NCBI GenBank assembly: GCA_001730015.1
Contig: MDLA01000170.1
Coordinates: 1-32,888 of the forward strand
Direction: 5' to 3'
Length of the DNA stretch: 32,888 nt
From: Chromatiales bacterium (ex Bugula neritina AB1)
Lineage (GTDB): Bacteria; Pseudomonadota; Gammaproteobacteria; Granulosicoccales; Granulosicoccaceae
The notes beneath the pieces are model-generated. The model made no database searches and had not been told where the DNA came from. It saw only the letters and a list, made by a program, of their open reading frames with translations. Below are positions 8,218-14,519 of the stretch, piece by piece. The position numbers and the translations under genes are program-made. Each line of letters begins with the position of its first letter. The stretch's first letter is position 1.

Positions 8218-9122
8218 AAGATATCCCTGTCCGGAATATCAAGGTTATCCAGTTTTGCCAGAGCGGTCGCCAGATCATCGACGTCTCCATAGCGGGGGTA
8301 GTAGTGCATTTTCATATAAGGCCGTGAATTGACTTCGATAAAAATGCACTTCTGCTGCAGATAGCTGGTCTCGATTCCTTTCTCGAAGATGACGTCGATC
8401 CCCAGCACGTTTGCACCGAACATCGTCACCAGATTCAAAAACAACTCCTTGTTCTCTTCGGGAATACTTTTTTGATCTATAGTTTCTACTACCCCGCCGG
8501 GAGCCAGCGCAACCCGGTGGAACAACTCTATCGATTCTTCTTTCGCGGGGATTGATTGAAGGCTGAGATTTTTTTTCTTCAGGTAGTCTTTTATCTGGTC
8601 GTTTTTCTTGATTGGATAGATAACCGGGTGGAGTTTCATCTCTGCCCGCATGTTGTTTTCTGTATCAATCAGACGGTCAATGCTATCAACACCGTTGCCG
8701 GTAACGAACGGGGGGTAGCGACGAATAATGGAAATCAGTTCGTTGTCTGTGCAGAGAACGCGGTAATTTGAACCGAGCAAATATTGTTCGATTACCGTGG
8801 TCGGCCACCACATCTTCGCCCAGAAAATTGCTTTGTATAATGATTTGTAGTCATTAATGGGAAAATAGCTTCCACGTGAATAGCCGCTCACATTGGGCTT
8901 GATTGCCAGTGGGAATCCGTGCTTTCTGGCAAAGGCATGTGCCTGCCAGGGCCACAGAAAGATCATCCCGACAGCGTGGGGAACGTTGTTTTTAGCGAAT
9001 ACAGCCCGGCATTGTGCCTTGGACCGGCATCCGCGCCGCACTTCTACGGAGTTGTAGTTGCTGCAACCGTCCATGTACCTCTCGCTAATCCATGCATAGA
9101 TATACTTTTTTAACTTCCTCAT
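8214..9122 (-). CDS. ATP-grasp ligase, cyanophycin synthetase/GshF-like fold
   Basis: This 302-residue protein has the full ATP-grasp order: a helical N-terminal segment ending in SKAQCRAVFAKNNVPHA; the first ATP-binding Lys in FPLAIKPNVSGYSRGSYF (Lys75, glycine-containing loop); TVIEQYLLGSNYRVLC at 110-124 with the hinge Glu; RRYPPFVTGNGVDSIDRLI at 134-152, typical of cyanophycin synthetase and GshF-type enzymes; and a final LGIDVIFEKG...FIEVNSRPYMKMHYYP with metal-binding EVN at 263-265. Such enzymes form an amide bond by activating a carboxylate as acyl phosphate. It has no Mur-ligase domain, so it is not a cyanophycin synthetase itself. It overlaps the preceding gene by ATGA and the MFS gene by TTGA. 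Confidence 0.85.
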   Translation of the reverse strand: MRKLKKYIYAWISERYMDGCSNYNSVEVRRGCRSKAQCRAVFAKNNVPHAVGMIFLWPWQAHAFARKHGFPLAIKPNVSGYSRGSYFPINDYKSLYKAIFWAKMWWPTTVIEQYLLGSNYRVLCTDNELISIIRRYPPFVTGNGVDSIDRLIDTENNMRAEMKLHPVIYPIKKNDQIKDYLKKKNLSLQSIPAKEESIELFHRVALAPGGVVETIDQKSIPEENKELFLNLVTMFGANVLGIDVIFEKGIETSYLQQKCIFIEVNSRPYMKMHYYPRYGDVDDLATALAKLDNLDIPDRDIF

Positions 9123-9982
9123 AGGCGATTTCTTATGTAATTCAGCATTGGACTACGACGGTCGTAGAGCATGATTTTTGTAAACACCGCTTTCTCTTTA
9201 AGCGCTCGGTTCCTTGCTTTTGTAATCCGTGCCAGAGATTTCATGTAAATGCGCACCAGCTTCCATTCACTGAAAAAATCGTTTTTAGCATCCAGTATAT
9301 TAATTGGCATGGGTATGAATAGATTAATCTCAATGATATGAAAGCGGCCCGCTAGCAGATCGGCGATGGAATCGGCCCGCAGCGCCACTCTGGAAATTCC
9401 AAAACGTTCAATTTCTCCGAGTAAATTCCATAGAATCTGCTTCTGTTGTTCATCGAATTGCTCGCTGATATCACGATACACGGTGTTTGGGTTATTGACA
9501 CCATTAACGGGGTTTTTTTCACTGTGATTGATAGCTTGTGTAACAGTTAAGTTGGCGAACTGCTGTGGATTTTGGTCGTGCAGGATCCAGAAAATCTCGA
9601 ATTCCAGTTTTTCAGTCGCTCCAAGCTGTATCAGGTATTTAATTTGCGCCTCTTTAGTTATCTGCCGCACAATGGTCAGTTCCTCTGTATTGTCGGCACG
9701 AAAGATCCCGTTTGCGTTTTGTCCCCATTCAGGTTTGATGAATACCGGGAACCGTTCCGGTATTGAGTGGCCATCGTCGCATTGCTGAGATAAGCGCCAT
9801 TTTTCAGGGATGAGGTCGTCGATTTCAATTTTGGAGAAGATGCCCTCCTTTTCGTTGAAAAAGCGGCTGTTTATCTGAAAGTACTTCCACGGTCTGGTGC
9901 AGATCAAGATGCAATCAATGATATAGGTTGCAATTATGAGGTAGGTAATTCTCTTTCGTCGCCAGCTCAATGTAAGTACCAA
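9119..9982 (-). CDS. Second, divergent ATP-grasp-like protein
   Basis: The 287-residue protein is only distantly ATP-grasp-like. Supporting residues are FPVFIKPEWGQNANGIFRA (Lys83 followed by a glycine/asparagine loop), IQLGATEKLEFEIFWIL in the position of the hinge strand, VALRADSIADLLAGRFHIIEIN with a terminal EIN at about 218-220 where a metal-binding motif belongs, and an extended basic tail. Unusually, residues 12-28 (ITYLIIATYIIDCILIC) are hydrophobic enough to be a membrane anchor or buried helix. The start is a TTG at 9982 directly after an in-frame TAG, or a TTG four codons later; no ATG fits. It is the first gene of the overlapping trio. The reaction is unknown; carboxylate-amine ligation is inferred from the fold. 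Confidence 0.7.
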   Translation of the reverse strand: MVLTLSWRRKRITYLIIATYIIDCILICTRPWKYFQINSRFFNEKEGIFSKIEIDDLIPEKWRLSQQCDDGHSIPERFPVFIKPEWGQNANGIFRADNTEELTIVRQITKEAQIKYLIQLGATEKLEFEIFWILHDQNPQQFANLTVTQAINHSEKNPVNGVNNPNTVYRDISEQFDEQQKQILWNLLGEIERFGISRVALRADSIADLLAGRFHIIEINLFIPMPINILDAKNDFFSEWKLVRIYMKSLARITKARNRALKEKAVFTKIMLYDRRSPMLNYIRNRL

Positions 9983-10394
9983 CTGATCTGGCTAGCTCGA
10001 CTTCGCGTCGACGGAGTTGTTTGCGTGGAGAAAGAACACGTGATTATCGGCTATGTGGCATGTTTAAAATTGCAGAGTTTCTGAGCGACACCATGAATGT
10101 CGGGAATTCCACTGCCAGTTGTGGGAGTATCTGGTTGTAAGTTACTGTTTTACCAAAACTAAAGCGAATCTTCTCAGTGAATTATTCTCGAAAAAGGCAG
10201 GTTACTCGAGGTGGACACAATTTCCGCTGCGTAAACCGGGTTATTGTCACCGCTAAAAATGACAAAATCAAGCGGAGGCGAACGGCGGAGTAATGAAACA
10301 ATCCGCCCCGGAGCATGGTAAATCGCTGTATTGGACTGTTTCGTTTAGCGTTTGTTCAAACCGATGGCAGTGACATCACCTGATGGCGTGCTAT
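9983..10394. other. 412-bp noncoding region upstream of the ATP-grasp/MFS trio
   Basis: No convincing gene is present. The region must carry the promoter of the minus-strand trio and the end of the HIT-DUF3291 transcript, but I cannot pick a confident -35/-10 pair. Visible dyads are TCGAC-TTCGC-GTCGA next to the first ATP-grasp gene (about 10003-10017), GGCGGA...TCCGCC at 10284-10307 and GTTTGTTCAAAC near 10350. None is followed by a T-run. Confidence 0.5.
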
Positions 10395-11321
10395 TCATGA
10401 AATAGAAGGCATTTTAGCCAGAGTTTTAAAGGTAAATGCGTCTGCGGATGGGCCGTTGTCTGTTAAATGCTGTAGTCGGATTGCGGCTTCTTCGATAGTC
10501 GGGTTTGAGTTGGTCCTGGCCCACCACATGACACTGGATACTTTCATGTGTGAAAACCATTCCCTGCGGCGTTTCAGGTAGGTGATGTGCTCAGTTCGAA
10601 ATACAAAATCGTACAGAGACTTGTGATCCTCCCAGGTGCTCATATTGACTATGACATGATCACCGAAATGATCAATACTGGTCGCATCGCCATCGTCTGT
10701 TTGCAATCGCCACACAAAGCCGGGTGCTTGCTCGGCTAGTTTGTTGATACGGTCAATGTTGTCTTTGAAATCGCTCATCTCGGGTGTATCGAGGGGATAC
10801 AGCATTTTGGCAATGTTCAATTGCGCTAGAACGAAAGGCTGGCTGAGGCTTTTTTGTTGCGATGGCGCTGGCGTATGAGTATCGGGTTTTGTTTCGGCTT
10901 TTAGATATTTTTCTAGAGTGTCCGAAAAATTCTGTATCAGTTTGTTGCTGTCTGAGCTGCGGTAGGGTGCGGGCGGGTGTGCGCCCCAGATCGGTGCCGG
11001 CCAGGCTATATCCCTCCTGAAGCGCGCAACATGATGCACATGTAGCTGCGGAACCACATTTCCGATTGCTGCGATATTGAGTTTGTCCGGCGTGAACAGC
11101 TCTTCAAGCGTTCGCGACACAGCATTGGATTCGTGAAGCAGCTGTATTTGGTCTTCGTGCCTGAGTTGATAGATCTCTGTTACTTCGCTGCGGGCAGGAA
11201 CCAGTATGATCCAGGGATAGTTTTTATCATTGGCTAGCAACACCCGGCAAAGAGACAGATCACGTATAAATATAGAATTTTCTGCCAGTGTGGCGTGAAG
11301 CTGGAAATCCGGTGCGTGCAT
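10395..11321 (-). CDS. HIT-domain / DUF3291 fusion protein
   Basis: Two domains are visible in this 308-residue protein. Residues about 5-115 are a HIT (histidine triad) domain of the COG0537 type: LLANDKNYPWIILVPAR, ELFTPDKLNIAAIGNVVPQLHVHHVARFRRDIAWPAPIWG, with His94, His96 and His97; the Gln-Leu-His-Val-His arrangement is normal for this branch. After a polar linker with PDTHTPAPSQQ, residues about 162-285 match DUF3291 (FVLAQLNIAKMLYPLDTPEMSDF ... VNMSTWEDHKSLYDFVFRTEHITYLKRRREWF), a ferredoxin-like fold of unknown function related to haem-degrading/antibiotic monooxygenase folds. HIT proteins hydrolyse or transfer nucleotidyl groups. It lies 25 bases after the truncated haemoglobin gene, in the pdxJ-acpS run. 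Confidence 0.85.
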   Translation of the reverse strand: MHAPDFQLHATLAENSIFIRDLSLCRVLLANDKNYPWIILVPARSEVTEIYQLRHEDQIQLLHESNAVSRTLEELFTPDKLNIAAIGNVVPQLHVHHVARFRRDIAWPAPIWGAHPPAPYRSSDSNKLIQNFSDTLEKYLKAETKPDTHTPAPSQQKSLSQPFVLAQLNIAKMLYPLDTPEMSDFKDNIDRINKLAEQAPGFVWRLQTDDGDATSIDHFGDHVIVNMSTWEDHKSLYDFVFRTEHITYLKRRREWFSHMKVSSVMWWARTNSNPTIEEAAIRLQHLTDNGPSADAFTFKTLAKMPSIS

Positions 11322-11346
11322 ATAGTGTGTAGTCTGGAAAAATGGT

Positions 11347-11760
11347 TCAGGGTTGTTCGTCTTTGTTGATCATATGATCGGCGGTTTTGTAAAAGCTGGT
11401 CTTGAGCTGCGTGAGAAGCAGTTGATCCTCGATTTGTTCATCGAGAGCCTGATACATGCACTGAAGCCAGCTATCGCGCGCTGCCGTATCGATCTGAAAA
11501 GGGAAGTGTCGCATACGCAATTTGGGGTGCCCGCGGTTTTGATGGTACAACGCCGGCCCCCCGAAAAATCCGCTTAGAAATTCGAATAATTTGAGTCTCG
11601 AGTGATCCAGCCTGGCCGGATGCATAGCACGAATGACTCTGGCATCGTCTCGTTCGTCCATCAGGTCGTAAAAGCGATCAACCAGCTGGCGCACGGCCGT
11701 TTCGCCGCCAATCAGTTGATACGGACTGTACTGGCTTACAGGAGGCTGGGGTTCATTCAC
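11347..11760 (-). CDS. Group II truncated haemoglobin
   Basis: This 137-residue globin (YjbI family) binds haem and O2 or NO. Recognisable positions are Tyr31 (FYDLMDE, B10), the HPARLDHSRLKLFEFLSGFFGGPALY segment, the proximal His85 in LRMRHFPF and the group II Trp98 in RDSWLQCM. Family roles are oxygen delivery, peroxide or NO detoxification; which applies here is not visible. Its ATG overlaps the stop of acpS (ATGA), so translation is coupled to the cofactor genes, and the HIT-DUF3291 gene follows closely. Confidence 0.94.
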   Translation of the reverse strand: MNEPQPPVSQYSPYQLIGGETAVRQLVDRFYDLMDERDDARVIRAMHPARLDHSRLKLFEFLSGFFGGPALYHQNRGHPKLRMRHFPFQIDTAARDSWLQCMYQALDEQIEDQLLLTQLKTSFYKTADHMINKDEQP

Positions 11761-12140
11761 GGGCTGCGTTCCAGAATCACACTGGCAATAGCATATTCGT
11801 TTTCATCTGCAATACTGACATGCATTGAATTTATTCCGAGTTCTTTGCAGAGACGATCCGCCTCGCCATCCGCCATTAGCAGCGGTTTGCCGTGTTCATC
11901 GTGCTGAATATAGAAGTGTCGCAGTAACACCCGCCGCGCTTGTCCGGTTCCGAGTGCTTTTGTTGCCGCTTCCTTGACTGCAAACCGCTTCGCCAGCAAG
12001 CGGCCCTTATAAAGTGACTTTTCGTATTCTGCGAATTCTGCGGCGTGCAGGACGTGGCTGGCAAACCGCTCTCCGCGTTTTTCGTAGACCTGCTCGATAC
12101 GGGAAATCTGCACGAGATCTATACCGGTACCTACAATCAT
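11757..12140 (-). CDS. acpS: Holo-[acyl-carrier-protein] synthase
   Basis: AcpS transfers 4'-phosphopantetheine from CoA to the serine of apo-acyl carrier protein, activating fatty acid synthesis. The protein is 127 residues, the normal size, with the two Mg2+-binding signatures GTGIDLV (Asp8) and LAKRFAVKEAATKALGTG (Glu57), and the conserved HVSIADENEYAIASVILE near the C terminus. It overlaps pdxJ upstream and the globin gene downstream by ATGA four-base overlaps. The pdxJ-acpS order is the standard gammaproteobacterial one. Confidence 0.96.
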   Translation of the reverse strand: MIVGTGIDLVQISRIEQVYEKRGERFASHVLHAAEFAEYEKSLYKGRLLAKRFAVKEAATKALGTGQARRVLLRHFYIQHDEHGKPLLMADGEADRLCKELGINSMHVSIADENEYAIASVILERSP

Positions 12141-12913
12141 TGAGTATGTCCGAACCTGCCTGCCTGTCTGGCTTCGATCATTAAGGCGCGCATTTGGCGA
12201 ACTGCCTCAGGCAGGCCGCAGTACATGGCATCGGCTATAAGAGAGTGACCTATATTGAGTTCGTGTACTTCAGGTATAGCTGCAATTGCAGCGACATTAT
12301 AGCGGGTTAGTCCATGGCCGGCATTCACGACAATACCCAGGCTATCGGCGTAACGGGCGGCCTCTGATATTTTCGCAAGCTCTGCTGCCTGTTCAGCCGG
12401 CAGGCGCGCCTCTGCGTAACTTCCAGTGTGCAATTCGATGAATGGTGCTCCTGCACTGGCGCAGGCGTCGATTTGCCTGGCGTCGGGATCGACAAACAAC
12501 GATACCCGGATTTGCTCATCGGCGAATTCGTGACAGAGCTCGGTGATGGCATTCGCATTGGAGGCGACATCAAGACCGCCCTCTGTGGTTAGCTCTTCCC
12601 GTTTTTCGGGCACAATGCAAACATCCAGCGGCCGTATTCGCATTGCAATTGCGCGCATCTCAGTCGTTGCTGCCATTTCGAAGTTGAGCTTCGTTTGAGT
12701 GCAGGCGGCGAAGCGCTCGACGTCTGAATCCTGTATGTGCCGGCGATCTTCACGCAGATGCATGGTTATGCCATCAGCACCGGCGAGCTCCGCTTGCAAG
12801 GCTGCGTGGACCGGGTCTGGATAGCCCGCGCCACGTGCCTGTCGGATGGTCGCAACATGGTCGACATTCACGCCCAAAAGAATCGGCTTGATCAATTTAG
12901 TATCCTTATGCAT
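12137..12913 (-). CDS. pdxJ: Pyridoxine 5'-phosphate synthase
   Basis: PdxJ condenses 1-deoxy-D-xylulose 5-phosphate with 3-amino-2-oxopropyl phosphate to pyridoxine 5'-phosphate, the last ring-forming step of the DXP-dependent vitamin B6 route. The TIM-barrel signatures are all present: LGVNVDHVATIRQARG, AGADGITMHLREDRRHIQD, VCIVPEKREELTTEGGLDV, IELHTGSYA, VNAGHGLTRYNV and ELNIGHSLIADAM. The frame is open to 12979, but the ATG at 12913 puts the conserved N terminus at the expected distance and gives about 259 residues. There is no recO upstream, unlike the enterobacterial arrangement; instead ygfX ends about 100 bases before it. Confidence 0.96.
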   Translation of the reverse strand: MHKDTKLIKPILLGVNVDHVATIRQARGAGYPDPVHAALQAELAGADGITMHLREDRRHIQDSDVERFAACTQTKLNFEMAATTEMRAIAMRIRPLDVCIVPEKREELTTEGGLDVASNANAITELCHEFADEQIRVSLFVDPDARQIDACASAGAPFIELHTGSYAEARLPAEQAAELAKISEAARYADSLGIVVNAGHGLTRYNVAAIAAIPEVHELNIGHSLIADAMYCGLPEAVRQMRALMIEARQAGRFGHTQ

Positions 12914-13014
12914 TGTTGTTCCGGTCAAACAGTTCTGCTCGAACTCAAGTCCGATAATACGAGCCGGAACCCATGGCACGCAACCGCCACAACACGAACG
13001 ACTGGAAAGTGCTT

Positions 13015-13488
13015 CTATGGCTCTTCTTCGGCTGGGTTCAATAGACTATACCCCTCTATTTTCAGCCTCACACGCAATAGCCGGAAAACATCGCTGTCCA
13101 ACGCATCATAGACAACAATTACCTTACGTTTGCTGTGGGTACTTTGTGTCAGCGTTAAGATCACCAGCCAACGGGAGAAAAAATCGATGCTGTGCAATGC
13201 GGCGGCGCTGGTATCGTCGTTGATAAACCAGTGATCACCGCTGCGCCAGACAATTTGCAGAGCTTTGCAGTGGTGCCGGATATTAACGTACAAGCTTAAT
13301 CCCGCCAGTGCGCAGAGCGTACTTTGCAGCCACAACGGGACAGCTGCGATCATTACTGCCACCACAGCGAAAACATGAGCGGCAATAACTGCCGCCAGAT
13401 ACATCCGCGAAGGTTTAAACGCCAGCAATAAGGGTATCGCGGATCTTTCGAATGATGAGCTGGTATCGGGAGGAAGTGTCCGGCTCAT
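13015..13488 (-). CDS. ygfX: YgfX/CptA-like inner-membrane protein
   Basis: The protein has the YgfX (DUF1434) layout: an N-terminal LLLAFKPSRMYLAAVIAAHV, two close membrane helices (about residues 30-68), then a basic cytosolic part with VWRSGDHWFINDD, FFSRWLVILTLTQ and VYDALDSDVFRLLRVRLK. E. coli YgfX (CptA) has been described as partner or toxin opposite SdhE (CptB). The ATG at 13488 makes a 74-base overlap with sdhE; a TTG start just before AFKPS would reduce this to about a dozen bases, and I cannot decide. Its position directly after sdhE is the standard one and supports the identification. Confidence 0.8.
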   Translation of the reverse strand: MSRTLPPDTSSSFERSAIPLLLAFKPSRMYLAAVIAAHVFAVVAVMIAAVPLWLQSTLCALAGLSLYVNIRHHCKALQIVWRSGDHWFINDDTSAAALHSIDFFSRWLVILTLTQSTHSKRKVIVVYDALDSDVFRLLRVRLKIEGYSLLNPAEEEP

Positions 13489-13639
13489 TTAACAACGCCA
13501 TTATTTCCGGGTCTTGTTGCTGCAGGAGTTCCGCAAAAAGCTGCTTTTCGGTACTGTCTGCAGCATCGTAGTGATGCTGCAAATAAGCGCCCATAGCGCG
13601 ATCGAGTTCACGGGTTCCGCGCCGGCAGAGCCATTTCAA
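13415..13639 (-). CDS. sdhE: FAD assembly factor SdhE
   Basis: SdhE (CptB/YgfY) binds SdhA and promotes covalent attachment of FAD. The signature RRGTRELD, containing the RGxxE motif, is at residues 6-13, followed by FAELLQQQDPEIMALL and the C-terminal helix YQLIIRKIRDTL. The listed start is a TTG; in-frame codons upstream read L-S-K-G-R before the TTG, which aligns well with the N terminus of E. coli SdhE, so a CTG at 13654 could be the true start. No ATG is available between the end of sdhB and this region. The gene follows sdhB by 43 bases and overlaps ygfX. Confidence 0.9.
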   Translation of the reverse strand: MKWLCRRGTRELDRAMGAYLQHHYDAADSTEKQLFAELLQQQDPEIMALLNEPDTSSRYQLIIRKIRDTLIAGV

Positions 13640-13682
13640 GCGCCCCTTGCTCAGAGGCGGCCTGTTCGTTGGTGTATCGGCC

Positions 13683-14465
13683 TCAGAGATTATTCTGCAC
13701 CAGCATTTTTTTAGTCTCGGCGATTGCCTGTGCCGGATTTAATCCCTTGGGGCAGACTGTCGCGCAATTCATAATAGTGTGGCAGCGATAAAGCTTGAAT
13801 GGATCATCCAGAGCAGCCAGGCGTTCATCAGTCATATCATCGCGGCTGTCGACTATCCACCGGTAGGCCGCCAGTAAGGCAGCAGGTCCAAGGTATTTGT
13901 CGCTGTTCCACCAGTAGCTCGGGCAACTGGTCGAGCAGCAAGCACACATGATGCACTCGTACAATCCGTCGAGTTTCTCGCGATCTTCTTTCGATTGCAG
14001 ACGCTCGCGGTTGCCGGATGGTTTGCTGGATGATTGCAGCCATGGCTCTATCGCCTCGTATTGACGATAGAAGTTTGTCAGATCTGATACCAGATCTTTC
14101 ACAACCGGCTGATGCGGCAGCGGGTAAATTTTCACGTCGCCCTCGATATCTTCGATGGCCATGGTGCAGGCCAGGGTATTAGCGCCGTCGATATTCATTG
14201 CACAGGAGCCGCATATGCCTTCCCTGCAGGAACGACGGAAAGACAGCGTGGGGTCGATCTCTGATTTGATTTTTATCAGGGCATCGAGAATCATCGGGCC
14301 GCAGCTGTCGAGATCGACGAAATAAGTGTCAACCGAAGGATTTTTTTCGTCGGTGGAATCGTAGCGATACACCTCGAATCTTTTTACATTCGAAGCGCCT
14401 GCCGGTGCGTCGAAAGTTTGCCCCTTTCTGACAATGGAATTTGCCGGTAGCGTGAACTCAGCCAT
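13683..14465 (-). CDS. sdhB: Succinate dehydrogenase iron-sulfur subunit
   Basis: SdhB carries electrons from the SdhA flavin to the quinone site through three Fe-S clusters. The N-terminal ferredoxin domain has the [2Fe-2S] cysteines at about 80, 85, 88 and 100 (CREGICGSCAM ... LAC). The C-terminal domain has CIMCACCSTSCP (171-181) and CHTIMNCATVCPKG (228-238) for the [4Fe-4S] and [3Fe-4S] clusters. It is 260 residues with a leading segment slightly longer than E. coli SdhB (238), including an insertion with SSSKPSGNRERLQSKEDREK around 145-165. It follows sdhA by 54 bases. Confidence 0.97.
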   Translation of the reverse strand: MAEFTLPANSIVRKGQTFDAPAGASNVKRFEVYRYDSTDEKNPSVDTYFVDLDSCGPMILDALIKIKSEIDPTLSFRRSCREGICGSCAMNIDGANTLACTMAIEDIEGDVKIYPLPHQPVVKDLVSDLTNFYRQYEAIEPWLQSSSKPSGNRERLQSKEDREKLDGLYECIMCACCSTSCPSYWWNSDKYLGPAALLAAYRWIVDSRDDMTDERLAALDDPFKLYRCHTIMNCATVCPKGLNPAQAIAETKKMLVQNNL

Positions 14466-14519
14466 TGGTGGAATGCTCCAGGTAACTTTTTCTCATTGGG
14501 GTGCTGATATGCAGCAACG

